Shown here piece by piece: positions 54,101 to 62,113 of a stretch of DNA of 62,472 bases (position 1 is the stretch's first letter; every line of letters begins with the position of its first letter). Below the pieces are notes generated by a model that made no database searches, was not told where the DNA came from, and worked only from the letters and a program-made list of their open reading frames with translations. Both the position numbers and the translations under genes were made by a program. Origin of the DNA: a bacterium (GTDB lineage: Bacteria; KSB1; UBA2214); assembly GCA_029560815.1 (NCBI GenBank), contig JAKQKF010000019.1:1-62472 (forward strand), given 5' to 3'.

Positions 54101-55510
54101 AGCGGCTATGATATCGGCCGCTACTATGTGGGCGCCAGCCGTATCGCCATCTCCCCGGAGACCATCATCGGCATCAACGGCGAGAGCTTTGATTTGACGG
54201 TCGAGCTCCAGGGTATGGTCGATCTCGGTCTGGTCCATTTCGTCATCGCCTATAACGCCGCCAAGGTTGATGTCATGAGCTGGAGCGCAGGCGGCTTTTT
54301 GAAGCAGGGGGGAGCGGGCGATCCCACGCTGCTGGTCACCGACGACAACGCCGGTCTGGTCGATGTGAGCATGACCCGCATCGGCGTCACCACCGGCGCC
54401 AGCGGCAGCGGCACCCTCCTGACCATGCGCTTCAAGGTCCTCACCGCCGACTGCGCGAGCGACCTGAATCTCAACTCCGTGCAGCTGCGCAAGCCGGACA
54501 ACAGTGAGATCCCGGTCTCGAGCAAGGGCGCACGGATTCAGGCTGCCGCCGCCGTCGGACTGCTCGGCGATTTTGACAGCGACATGGATATCGACCTGCG
54601 CGATTTCACCCTGCTCTCCGGTTACTGGCAGCCGGTGAACACAGCCGCCGGCGATATCGGACCGGCCAGCGGCACCGTGCCGGCTTTGACCGTCGTCCGG
54701 GACGGCGTGGTCAATTTTGAGGATCTTTTCGTTTTCACGCGGATGTGGAACTGGTACCAGTCTCGACCGGCAACCCGGCCGGCTCTCGGCAAGACGGCGT
54801 CCACTCTGGCCTGGCGGATCACCCCCTCGCCCGAGGCGGAGAACCTCTTTATCTGCGAGCTTGCGGGCGAGGATCTCTCCGGTTTGGCCATGGCCCATCT
54901 CCGCCTGCACTACAATCCGGAGCAGCTGCGCGTTCACACAATCACCGCCGGTTCTCTCTGGGATGAGGCGGATGCGACCACCGCCCTCTTCGCCGGTCAC
55001 CATCAGGAGAGCGGGAGCATCGATCTGAGCCTGGCCCGCCTGGCCGGACGGGAGTGCCCGGCCGAGGTGACGGGATCGGGTGCGATCGTGCGCCTGCTCG
55101 TGGAAGAGCGTACCATGTCCGGATCGCTTTGCGACTGGAAATTAGAGTCCCTCGATCTGCGTGATTCCGGCAGCAACCGGCTGCAGGCGATCGCTCCGCA
55201 AGTCTCGGCCCTGCGCTTCAGCGAACTGCCGGACAGCTACGATCTCTCGCAGAACTATCCGAATCCTTTCAACAGCCAGACCGAGGTGCGTTTCTCGGTG
55301 CCGAGGAGTGGGATGGTGCGGATCGCCACCTACAACGTCCTCGGCCAGCCGGTGCGCACCCTGGTGTATGAGCCGCTCGAGGCGGGCGTCTACCGCCGGA
55401 TCTGGAACGGCCGCAACGATGCGGGCCAGGAGGTGGTGAGCGGACTCTACCTGCTGCGCATGGAGGCGGGTGAGTTCACGGCACTGCGGCGGATGGCCAT
55501 CGTCAAGTAA
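48191..55510 (+). CDS. Giant T9SS-sorted surface protein with duplicated YCF48-like and VWA modules
   Basis: 2439 residues. Order of parts: signal peptide; laminin-B-like domain (about 100-190); CarboxypepD_reg-like start (about 292-337); a PKD-like first half (about 340-362); the rest of the CarboxypepD_reg domain and a YfaP-like domain (to about 540); the PKD second half (about 563-617); BNR/YCF48-like repeats with DGGATW (about 620-910); Fn3; VWA with VFVFDTTGS (about 1080-1290); Fn3; a second YCF48-like block (about 1400-1690) and second VWA (VFVFDVTGS, about 1755-1980); a cohesin-like domain (about 1990-2110); a dockerin-like segment (GDFDSDMDIDLRDF, then DGVVNFEDLFVF); and a type A sorting domain (NYPNPFNSQTE, ending MAIVK). 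ATG 48191 is chosen over a TTG two codons earlier. Likely an adhesion or matrix protein. Confidence 0.85.
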   Translation: MKNNRVVRVIGLSALIVFLCMSMPLQAQILRMNASAGVASAPFDPPPVANDWQRVTIQLDTSRFDVGEEELNAILANVQTFRIRTEMSDSRDTGAVDSVRIGSRFAATFDEGTEGWSASGDGTLSWSPAGGENGGFLQISDWGTGDYHWAVAPSSWAGDWSALKGSFITFYYKTDFPDYGAVVEIGSGDNTQLVLSAEKLTVPLGQSVIAKVALPAAAISDVVITLSSSETSCLQVPKAVTISRGTREVEFSVSMGTAAATGCSSVIVASADGYQTSRLTMTVGKSADAGKYATLTGRVTDAITKSGIPGAVVWIAGRSAETDSAGHYTIEDIPTSVIAANFSAEPFSGKAPLLVQFNDLSSIGSYTLAVTATGYMGTESILAFAEGEDKYIEISLTPVIKPGEMRLILNWGGQPKDLDLHLHTPIIGGMSHEIYWENKGHLASVPYVFLDVDHQEGYGPETITIGELQPGTYRCYVENYSTIPAISSAKAQVQIYTSDGLLQSVAIPTSGAGLFWYVCDIDGATGAVTVRNQILAGAPAMALAAAGAKTPSGHTIIGSGGILSWSWDFDNDLFIDSYTQNPQHTYTKPGLYTVTLRVSDGSREYMVKKENYITVLPAVITDVSWNRQSVPSTEDLFTVWAVDTLRAWAGGSAGTLLHTANGGATWTARNVAAQFTLRDLFFLNATTGWAVGNDSKQNSVILKSVDGGLSWSRILSSSSARLYSLHMVNGTTGWISGHEGKIETTGDGGATWSQQFTGLAAGLHAIYFLDGDKGVAAGENGVILRTADGGANWQLMTSGVSARINDIWFADENFGWAVCEDGKVLMSTNGGATWSANQVSSQALRAIHFSSGYHGYIAGDNGRIFKTYDGGDSWKEENSTTVNHLNDLFLVHPACGWAAGAGGTILKLQRGTTYTGIITGMTAAATGPNTINLAWNNPGDDYAGTVIVRNASGYPASASDGVVVYNGTRSFCTDTLLAANTTYFYGAFAYNGAGRYSPPMPSAQASARTEEGFNLFGYSVKISSIDASAFPSVKSFVSVVDSVTYEPIAELTAENFGVREDGTPESPIKVESVSITSGAKADIVFVFDTTGSMSGSISGVKDRASAFADALAAKGIDYRLALVTYGDEVEKVNDFTADISTFKGWINGLYASGGGDTPENSLEGLARATTLTFRAVSQRIFILITDASYHQAGESGGGTTTYTTDSMIDLLKSQRIMCNVVGPDYPQYRKMAAETGGLWYNIYGDFRGIIDKLSIVLSSQYVVTYTTHNPGRDNTWRNVVITAARGSKGGWDKGRYYIAGELPNVHEFTAQAIAYNRIYCQWQFPAGKAYDAVTVKRKMGGFPAHIDDGDVAYTGNDSSFVDTGLTPETTYYYAAFTYNSSGQVASVSPQAQDYARTWPFSSGEAGWSTEPAGTTGNLYAVMADSLRVIAAGDNGVVVRSTDGGASWSAGAVTAKSVVRDLFFTDPTTGWLVGQSSTGTGLAMKSANGGAAWTPWPTNGTMTLHANIMVSSTVGWNVGAQGLIEKTVNGGSVWAAQYSAADKTFYDVSFVNEETGWVVGDAGVIMKTLDGGATWSIQNSGVTSAIRGVKFVDSMCGWAVTADGKVLRTVDGGATWSALAVSTLGLNDLCFTDRRNVVAVGEGGRVYRTGDGGATWTLEKSGVTAQLNAVWMVTPYSGWAVGDNGTVLSIGRRTDALYAGMNVTVNSVDAEAFPVVRSFVSVVDPESRSALTDLTADHFKVREEGLLQSPIKVELISSGSGARADIVFVFDVTGSMGDEIAGLKARALSFADALAAKGIDFRLGLVTFGDVVEEVHDFTADAAEFKAWIDGLRASGGGDTKENSLEGLARASKLSFRETSQKMAVLITDADYHQAGETGGGTTTFTTETMISLMQGRRIVTHVVGPDRTQFHALAERTSGLWFNITADFGGIIDAIGTMLTSQYVITYTTSNPVPDNTWRQVAVVAERSGKSGYDIGRYYVGASRIAISPETIIGINGESFDLTVELQGMVDLGLVHFVIAYNAAKVDVMSWSAGGFLKQGGAGDPTLLVTDDNAGLVDVSMTRIGVTTGASGSGTLLTMRFKVLTADCASDLNLNSVQLRKPDNSEIPVSSKGARIQAAAAVGLLGDFDSDMDIDLRDFTLLSGYWQPVNTAAGDIGPASGTVPALTVVRDGVVNFEDLFVFTRMWNWYQSRPATRPALGKTASTLAWRITPSPEAENLFICELAGEDLSGLAMAHLRLHYNPEQLRVHTITAGSLWDEADATTALFAGHHQESGSIDLSLARLAGRECPAEVTGSGAIVRLLVEERTMSGSLCDWKLESLDLRDSGSNRLQAIAPQVSALRFSELPDSYDLSQNYPNPFNSQTEVRFSVPRSGMVRIATYNVLGQPVRTLVYEPLEAGVYRRIWNGRNDAGQEVVSGLYLLRMEAGEFTALRRMAIVK

Positions 55511-55535
55511 GCTCTTCGCTGCAAGCGGCAATAAA

Positions 55536-55572
55536 TAAAAAGGCCTCCCGGACCAAGTCTGGGAGGCCTTTT
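55536..55572. terminator. Bidirectional terminator between the surface protein and TPR genes
   Basis: AAAAGGCCTCCC and GGGAGGCCTTTT form a 12-bp stem including the A and T tails (55538-55549 with 55561-55572) around 11 bases; it serves the convergent genes on both sides. Confidence 0.88.
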
Positions 55573-55609
55573 CGCTATCGTGCCGGTGCGCAGGCCGGCG
55601 TTGATATCT

Positions 55610-56365
55610 CTAATTTTTCTTTTTGTTGATCTTGTCCAGACGAGCCTGCGCCTCTTTTTTGTGGACATCGTCGCTGAAGACGGTCTTGGGCAGCGCGAGG
55701 GCTTTTTCGTACTCAGCCCGGGCGAGATCCAGCTTGTCCATGTCTTCGTAGGTTATGCCCAGCTCGAAATGGTGGTTGACATAGTCTGGATTGAGCGCGA
55801 CCGCTTTTTCAAAGAGTTCGGCAGCCTTTTCGCGGCTGGCCGGGGGGAGCCCGCCGTAAAGGACCTTGGCGAAGGCTTTGAGGATGCCGCTGAGGTTGGC
55901 GACTTCGCGGTTCCAGCGTCCGAGGACGTGGTAGGCGATATCATTGTCGGGATTGAGCTTGATGGTCGCTTCCGCTTCAGTTTTGACCTCCTTGGAGAGC
56001 TCGACCTTTTTCTTGCCGCCCTCCATCAGGGCGACGCGGCCGACGGCGATGGCGAGGGTGAGATGCGTCATGTCATCTTTGGGGCAGAGGGCCACGGCCT
56101 TGCGGGCGAATTTTTCACCCTCATAATAGTTGGTGCGCTGGACATCCTTGGCGGCGAGTTCGCCGATATCGACGTGGGAGCGCGAGATCTTCCAGGCGGC
56201 GGTGCAGTTGGTTGTGTCTGCGGCATAGGCGGCCTGGAAAAATTTCAGGGCGGCGGTGTTGTCGAAGCGTGCATAGGCGGCATCGCCCTGGGCCATCTGG
56301 TCCTGGGCGGCCAGCGGCAGGGTCAGGAGAAGCAGACCCAGAAGCAGGCGGCAGATTTTGTTCAT
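55610..56365 (-). CDS. Exported TPR-repeat protein
   Basis: 251 residues with a signal peptide (1-20, ending LPLAA). The mature part contains tetratricopeptide-like helix pairs: MAQGDAAYARFDNTAALKFFQAAYAADTTN, GEKFARKAVALCPKD, KAAELFEKAVALNPDYVNHHFELGITYED and LDLARAEYEKALALP. The middle part has the shape of the RMD/regulator-of-microtubule-dynamics-like TPR proteins found in several FCB lineages. It probably acts as a periplasmic scaffold; the partner is unknown. GGAG precedes the ATG by seven bases. Confidence 0.8.
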   Translation of the reverse strand: MNKICRLLLGLLLLTLPLAAQDQMAQGDAAYARFDNTAALKFFQAAYAADTTNCTAAWKISRSHVDIGELAAKDVQRTNYYEGEKFARKAVALCPKDDMTHLTLAIAVGRVALMEGGKKKVELSKEVKTEAEATIKLNPDNDIAYHVLGRWNREVANLSGILKAFAKVLYGGLPPASREKAAELFEKAVALNPDYVNHHFELGITYEDMDKLDLARAEYEKALALPKTVFSDDVHKKEAQARLDKINKKKN

Positions 56366-56469
56366 TTTTAATCTCCAGATTTCAGGGGCGTAAAATACTG
56401 AATTATATTCATTATTTTACTGCTTTTTTGCCACAATGTCAATCTTTTTCTCTCTCCGGCGCCGGGAGC

Positions 56470-56506
56470 GTACAAAATGCTTTAATTTTGCCCGCTGTTT
56501 TTGTAC
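56470..56506. promoter_or_regulatory. Inverted repeat upstream of uvrA, possible damage-response operator
   Basis: GTACAAAA (56470-56477) and TTTTGTAC (56499-56506) are perfect inverted copies 21 bases apart in the A+T-rich region before uvrA. The sequence is not a known LexA box, so its role is only suggested by position. Confidence 0.3.
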
Positions 56507-56539
56507 ATTAACGGATACGCATCAGGGAAAAAAGGGCAT

Positions 56540-59365
56540 ATGGAAAAAGAGCACATCATCATTCGCGGCGCCCGCGAACACAACCTCAAGAATATCAGCC
56601 TCGAAATCCCGCGCAACCGGCTGGTTGTGATCACCGGACTTTCGGGCAGCGGCAAATCCTCCCTCGCCTTCGACACCCTTTACGCCGAGGGGCAGCGCCG
56701 CTACGTCGAGTCCCTCTCCGCTTACGCCCGTCAGTTTCTCGGACTGATGGAAAAGCCGGATGTCGATTATATCGAAGGACTGTCGCCGGCGATCTCGATC
56801 GAGCAGCGCACGACCGGCCGCAATCCCCGTTCAACAGTAGGGACCGTGACCGAGATCTATGACTACTTGCGCCTGCTCTTCGCCCGCATCGGGGTTCCTT
56901 ACTGCTACAACTGCGGCAAAAAGATCGAACGCCAGACCATCCAGCAGATCGTCGACCAGGTCATGGCCCTGCCGGCCGAGACCAGGATCCAGATCCTCGC
57001 GCCGGTGGTGCGCGGCCGCAAGGGGGAGTACCGTGAGATCTTTGAAGAGGCGCGCCGGGACGGCTATGTCCGCGTTCGTATCGACGGCGAGGTCTTCGAG
57101 CTTGATCAGGAGATTCGGCTCGACAAGAATAAAAAGCATAATATCGAGGTGGTCGTCGACCGTCTCATCGTCGGCCCGCGCATAGTCACCCGTCTCACTG
57201 ATTCGGTCGAAACCGCGCTCAGCCTCGCCTCGGGCATCGTCCTCATCGACGTCGTCGGCGGCGACGAGCTGCTCTTCAGCGAGCACTATGCCTGCATCGA
57301 ATGCGGCATCTCCTACGAGGAGCTGGCCCCGCGCATGTTCTCCTTCAACACCCCGTACGGCGCCTGCCCGGCCTGCGGCGGTCTTGGCACCAAGATGGAG
57401 ATCGAGCCCGATCTGGTCGTCCCGGACAAATCCAAACCCCTGAATCAGGGAGCCATCATCCCCTGGGGCAAGATGCAGGACGGCTGGTATCTCAGCCTCA
57501 CCGCCGGCGTGGTGGAGCGCTACGGCCACACCATGGAGACCCCCTTCGACCAGCTCTCCCCGGAATGCCGGCAGGTGCTGCTTTACGGCTCCGATGAGGA
57601 GATGGAGTTCAACTACCGCTCCTCGACCGGCCGCATGGAGGGGACCTACCGCAACAAGTTTGAAGGCATCATCAAGAACATGGAGCGGCGCTACAACCAG
57701 ACCGAGTCGGGCGGCATCCGGGAATGGATCGAGAGTTTTATGGATGTCATCCCCTGTCCCGAGTGCCAGGGGGCGCGGCTGCGCAAGGAGGCGCGGGCGG
57801 TGCGGATCGGCGATCACACCATCTCCGATGTGGTGGGTTTTTCGATCGACCGGGCGCAGCACTTTTTTACAGCTCTGGAACTGAACAACCGCGACCAGCA
57901 GATCGCCCAGCAGATCCTCAAGGAGATCCGCGAGCGGCTGACCTTTCTCGACGATGTCGGTCTCGATTATCTCACTCTCGATCGCGCCGCGGGGAGTCTC
58001 TCGGGGGGGGAGGCCCAGCGCATCCGATTGGCCACCCAGATCGGTTCACAGCTGGTGGGGGTGCTCTACATCCTCGATGAGCCCTCGATCGGCCTCCATC
58101 AGCGGGACAATCAGCGCCTCATCGACACCCTGATGCGGCTGCGCGATCTCGGCAACTCGGTGATCGTGGTCGAGCATGACAAGGAGACCATCGAGAAGGC
58201 CGATTTTGTCGTCGATCTCGGTCCCGGCGCCGGCGAGCACGGCGGCCAGGTGGTCGCGTTGGGAACCCCGCTGGAGGTAGCGGCCAATCCCGCCTCGATC
58301 ACCGGCGACTATCTGGCCGGGCGGCGCGTGATCCCGATGCCGAAAAAACGGCGGGCGGGCAGCGGCAGCCACCTGCGCCTCAAGGGGGCCAGCGGCAACA
58401 ACCTTAAAAAGATCAATGTCGACATCCCCCTTGGGACCCTCGTCTGCATCACTGGCGTCTCGGGCAGCGGCAAGAGCACGCTCATCAATGAGACTCTTTA
58501 CCACCTCCTCAACAAGCATTTCTACCGCTCCAAGGAGACGCCCCTCGCCTACGACGCCATCGAAGGGCTGGAACATCTCGACAAGGTTATCGCCATTGAC
58601 CAGTCGCCGATCGGCCGCACCCCGCGTTCCAATCCCGCCACCTACACCGGCCTTTTCACGCCCATCCGGGATCTCTTCACCCAGCTGCCGGAGGCCAAGA
58701 TCCGCGGCTATCAGCCCGGACGCTTCAGCTTCAACGTCAAGGGCGGCCGCTGCGAAGCCTGCCAGGGCGACGGCATTTTAAAGATCGAGATGCATTTCCT
58801 GCCGGATGTCTACGTAACCTGCGAGGTTTGCAAGGGCAAGCGTTATAATCGAGAGACCCTCGAGATTAAATACAAGGGCGAGTCGATCGCCGGCATCCTC
58901 GACATGACCGTCGACCACGCCCTCGAGTTTTTCGACAATTTTCCGGCGATCAGGCGCAAGCTGAAGACCCTGCAGGATGTCGGTTTGGGCTATATCCGCC
59001 TCGGCCAATCGGGGACCACCCTTTCCGGCGGCGAAGCCCAGCGCGTCAAGCTGGCCACCGAACTGAGCAAGATCGGCACCGGGCGCACCATCTACATTCT
59101 CGACGAGCCCACCACCGGTCTCCATTTCGAGGACTGCAACATGCTCCTGCGCGTCCTCAACCGTCTGGTGGACAAGGGCAACACCGTGCTGGTGATCGAG
59201 CACCAGATGGACGTCATCAAGACCGCTGATTATATCATCGATCTCGGGCCGGACGGCGGCGACAAGGGGGGATATGTGGTCGCAACGGGCACGCCGGAGG
59301 AGGTGGCGCAGGTGGAGGCCTCCTACACCGGCCAGTTTCTCAGACGGGAATTGGGCGGCGAGTAA
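56540..59365 (+). CDS. uvrA: UvrA, excinuclease ATPase subunit
   Basis: 941 residues, the normal UvrA length. Two ABC modules are seen: Walker [10 protein letters not shown] near residue 32 and GVSGSGKST near 645, with signatures [12 protein letters not shown] and [12 protein letters not shown]. Zinc-binding cysteines are in [37 protein letters not shown] and CEVCKGKR. The protein finds bulky DNA lesions and loads UvrB. ATG 56540 has AAAGGG just upstream; the longer frame begins with TTG. The stop overlaps the start of the M48 protease gene by one base (TAATG). Confidence 0.97.
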   Translation: MEKEHIIIRGAREHNLKNISLEIPRNRLVVITGLSGSGKSSLAFDTLYAEGQRRYVESLSAYARQFLGLMEKPDVDYIEGLSPAISIEQRTTGRNPRSTVGTVTEIYDYLRLLFARIGVPYCYNCGKKIERQTIQQIVDQVMALPAETRIQILAPVVRGRKGEYREIFEEARRDGYVRVRIDGEVFELDQEIRLDKNKKHNIEVVVDRLIVGPRIVTRLTDSVETALSLASGIVLIDVVGGDELLFSEHYACIECGISYEELAPRMFSFNTPYGACPACGGLGTKMEIEPDLVVPDKSKPLNQGAIIPWGKMQDGWYLSLTAGVVERYGHTMETPFDQLSPECRQVLLYGSDEEMEFNYRSSTGRMEGTYRNKFEGIIKNMERRYNQTESGGIREWIESFMDVIPCPECQGARLRKEARAVRIGDHTISDVVGFSIDRAQHFFTALELNNRDQQIAQQILKEIRERLTFLDDVGLDYLTLDRAAGSLSGGEAQRIRLATQIGSQLVGVLYILDEPSIGLHQRDNQRLIDTLMRLRDLGNSVIVVEHDKETIEKADFVVDLGPGAGEHGGQVVALGTPLEVAANPASITGDYLAGRRVIPMPKKRRAGSGSHLRLKGASGNNLKKINVDIPLGTLVCITGVSGSGKSTLINETLYHLLNKHFYRSKETPLAYDAIEGLEHLDKVIAIDQSPIGRTPRSNPATYTGLFTPIRDLFTQLPEAKIRGYQPGRFSFNVKGGRCEACQGDGILKIEMHFLPDVYVTCEVCKGKRYNRETLEIKYKGESIAGILDMTVDHALEFFDNFPAIRRKLKTLQDVGLGYIRLGQSGTTLSGGEAQRVKLATELSKIGTGRTIYILDEPTTGLHFEDCNMLLRVLNRLVDKGNTVLVIEHQMDVIKTADYIIDLGPDGGDKGGYVVATGTPEEVAQVEASYTGQFLRRELGGE

Positions 59366-60615
59366 TGAATATATTCACCATCATTATCCTGGGTGCATTG
59401 CTCTTCAGCTACCTGCTGGATAGAGCAGCCGGTGTGCTGAATGTGCGCACACTGGGTGACCCGCTGCCGGCCGAGTTCGAAGGCTTGTTTGACACCCAGG
59501 CCTACACCACCATGCAGGAGTACACCCGCGCCAAAACAAGGTTCGGCTTTATCACCGCCACCTTTGATCTGGCGCTCCTGCTCCTCTTCTGGTTTGCCGG
59601 GGGCTTTAACTGGCTCGATCAATTGGTGAGGGGCTTGGGTTTTACCCCCATAATCACTGGACTGCTCTTCATCGGACTGCTGACCTTCGCCTCCAGCCTG
59701 CTCTCCCTCCCCTTCTCCCTCTATGCCACTTTTGTCCTCGAGGAGCGTTTCGGCTTCAACCGCACCACGATCAGGACCTTCATCCTCGATCTGCTCAAGG
59801 GAGTGCTGCTGGCGGTCGTGCTGGGAGGGCCGCTGCTGGCGGGCGTACTTGCCTTTTTTCAATATGCGGGCACCTGGGCCTGGTTCTATGCCTGGCTGGC
59901 CACCACACTATTCTCCCTGCTGGTGACCTTCATCGCCCCGACCTGGATCATGCCCCTCTTCAACAAATTCACTCCCCTGGAAGAGGGCGAGCTGAGGGCG
60001 TCGATCATGGCTTATGCGGAGAAGGTGCGTTTTCCCCTCAAGGGGGTCTTTGTCATGGACGGATCGAAGCGCTCGAGCAAGTCGAATGCTTTTTTCACCG
60101 GCTTCGGCAAAAACAAGCGCATCGCATTGTTCGACACGCTGATCGAAAAACATACCACCGCTGAGCTGACCGCGGTGCTGGCGCACGAGATCGGCCATTA
60201 CAAGAAAAAGCATATCATCACCGGGATGGTGATGAGCATCTGCCACATGGGCGTAATGTTTTTTCTTTTATCGATTTTTATACGTCTGGCGGGACTGCAC
60301 GCAGCGTTCGGCATGCAGGAGGTATCACTTTATGCGGGACTGCTTTTTTTCGGCCTGCTTTATTCTCCGGTCGAGTTGATCCTCGGGCCGCTGATGAATC
60401 TGCTTTCGCGCAAGCATGAATTCGAGGCTGACCAGTTCGCGGTCACCACCTCCGGACTGGGCGAAGCGATGATCTCGGCGCTGAAGAAACTGTCGCGCGA
60501 CAATCTCTCCCACCTCACCCCCCATCCCTTCTATGTTTTTCTTCACTATTCCCATCCGCCCATACTGGAACGGATCGCTCACATCCGCCGGATTCCTGCC
60601 TCCAGTCTGAACTAG
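59365..60615 (+). CDS. Ste24-type M48 membrane metallopeptidase
   Basis: 416 residues with about seven membrane helices. The zinc motif is AVLAHEIGHYKKKH near residue 273, and the third ligand is in SRKHEFEADQFAV near 350; SKSNAFFTGFGKNKRIALFD is typical of CaaX-protease-1-like M48 enzymes. Bacterial members act in membrane protein quality control. It is coupled to uvrA, and its stop codon overlaps the stop of the convergent regulator gene in a CTAG palindrome. Confidence 0.93.
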   Translation: MNIFTIIILGALLFSYLLDRAAGVLNVRTLGDPLPAEFEGLFDTQAYTTMQEYTRAKTRFGFITATFDLALLLLFWFAGGFNWLDQLVRGLGFTPIITGLLFIGLLTFASSLLSLPFSLYATFVLEERFGFNRTTIRTFILDLLKGVLLAVVLGGPLLAGVLAFFQYAGTWAWFYAWLATTLFSLLVTFIAPTWIMPLFNKFTPLEEGELRASIMAYAEKVRFPLKGVFVMDGSKRSSKSNAFFTGFGKNKRIALFDTLIEKHTTAELTAVLAHEIGHYKKKHIITGMVMSICHMGVMFFLLSIFIRLAGLHAAFGMQEVSLYAGLLFFGLLYSPVELILGPLMNLLSRKHEFEADQFAVTTSGLGEAMISALKKLSRDNLSHLTPHPFYVFLHYSHPPILERIAHIRRIPASSLN

Positions 60616-61970
60616 GTTTCTTCACTGCGTAATCCCAGATGCTCCATCTTGCGGTAGAGGTGGGAGCGGTCGATATCCAGCGCGGCGGCGGCTTCGGTCA
60701 TGCTGCCGTGAAACTCGCGCAGGGTCGCCTGGATAAAACTGCGCTCAAAGGCTTCGCGCGCCTCGCGCAGAGTCTCGCGGGCGTGGGGGGTATCCACTGC
60801 GGATTGAAACTTCAGAGCGTTCTGCACCAGGCGCGCCGTGATACGCTGGTCGGAGGCGAGGATGACCAGTTTTTCCATGGTATTTTTCAACTCGCGCACA
60901 TTGCCGGGCCAGGGTTGGGTGCTCAGGAAGACCTGGGCATCGCTGATCAGCTCTTTGGCCTCGCTGCCGTGGATTCGGCAGAAATGCTGCAGAAAATAGT
61001 CGGCCAGCGGGACGATATCCTCCGGACGTTCGCGCAACGGCTGGAGATGGATGGGGACGACATTGATGCGGTAATAGAGATCCTCACGGAACCTCTTTTC
61101 GGTGAGCATGCTCTGCAGCTCCTGGTTGGTGGCGCAGATCAGCCGCACGTCGACCCGCTCCACCTCTTCGCTGCCAAGGGGCGATACCTCCCCCTGCTCC
61201 AGAGCGAGGAGTATTTTCGCCTGCGCCTGCAGGCTGAGATCACCGATCTCGTCCAGAAAGAGGGTACCCTGATGGGCGAGCTGGAATTTGCCCTTGTGGC
61301 TTGTGTGGGCATCGGTATAGGCGCCTTTTGCATGACCGAAGAGTTCACTCTCGAGCAGAGTATCGGGGATAGCCGCGCAATTGACGCGCACCAGCGTCGC
61401 GGTCGCCCGGCGGCTGAGCCGGTGCAGCGCCTCGGCGACCAGTTCCTTGCCGGTGCCGTTTTCACCGGTGATCAGCACCGGGGTATCGGTCCGGGCCAGG
61501 GCATCGATCAGACTGAAGACGCGCTGCATACCGCTACTGGCGCCGATCATGCCATAGGCTTGCAGATTTTTCTCCAGCGTCTGACGGTGGGCATTTTTCA
61601 GCTGCATCGCCTGCATGCTGTTGCGAACAGTCAGGAGCACCCGCTGGGCATCGACCGGCTTTTCGATAAAATCGTAGGCTCCGAGCTTGACTGCCTCCAC
61701 CGCCAGCCGGATACTGCCCTGCCCGGAGATCATCACCACGCTCAGATCGGGATAGCGGCGCAGGACCCGCTGCAGGATCTGGAGGCCGTCGGTATCGGGC
61801 AGCGCAAGATCGAGCAGGAGCAGATCGGGTTTTTGCCGTTCCAGAAAAGCCCAGGCGCCGGCGCCATCCAGCGCCGTGACCACGTGAAAGCCCGCAAATG
61901 CAAGCACATCGGAAAGCAGATTGCAGAAGAGGGGATCGTCATCGACGATCAGAATATGTTCGCTGGCCAT
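60612..61970 (-). CDS. NtrC-type response regulator / sigma-54 activator
   Basis: 452 residues from ATG 61970 (GGGGG six bases upstream). Receiver domain with D54 in LLLLDLALPD and FIEKPVDAQ; AAA+ domain with Walker A GENGTGKE (169-176), GTLFLDEIGDLS, and PWPGNVRELKN; C-terminal Fis-like helix-turn-helix (MTEAAAALDIDRSHLYRKMEHLG). The sigma-54 loop reads GAYTDA (216-221). It belongs to the NtrX/AtoC group. A weak sigma-54-like element on the minus strand (GG at 62106-62107, GC at 62094-62095) lies between it and the kinase gene upstream. Confidence 0.93.
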   Translation of the reverse strand: MASEHILIVDDDPLFCNLLSDVLAFAGFHVVTALDGAGAWAFLERQKPDLLLLDLALPDTDGLQILQRVLRRYPDLSVVMISGQGSIRLAVEAVKLGAYDFIEKPVDAQRVLLTVRNSMQAMQLKNAHRQTLEKNLQAYGMIGASSGMQRVFSLIDALARTDTPVLITGENGTGKELVAEALHRLSRRATATLVRVNCAAIPDTLLESELFGHAKGAYTDAHTSHKGKFQLAHQGTLFLDEIGDLSLQAQAKILLALEQGEVSPLGSEEVERVDVRLICATNQELQSMLTEKRFREDLYYRINVVPIHLQPLRERPEDIVPLADYFLQHFCRIHGSEAKELISDAQVFLSTQPWPGNVRELKNTMEKLVILASDQRITARLVQNALKFQSAVDTPHARETLREAREAFERSFIQATLREFHGSMTEAAAALDIDRSHLYRKMEHLGLRSEET

Positions 61971-62113
61971 TTTTTCCCCCGCTGGCATGTTGCTTTTTTG
62001 CATCAGGTCACCGCACCCTTGATGTAGAAATACAGCATCTCAGTCAAGAAAAGGAATTGGAATGAAGACCTGTTAAGGACTATCCGATCCGGTGCAAATT
62101 TTATACCCCACCC

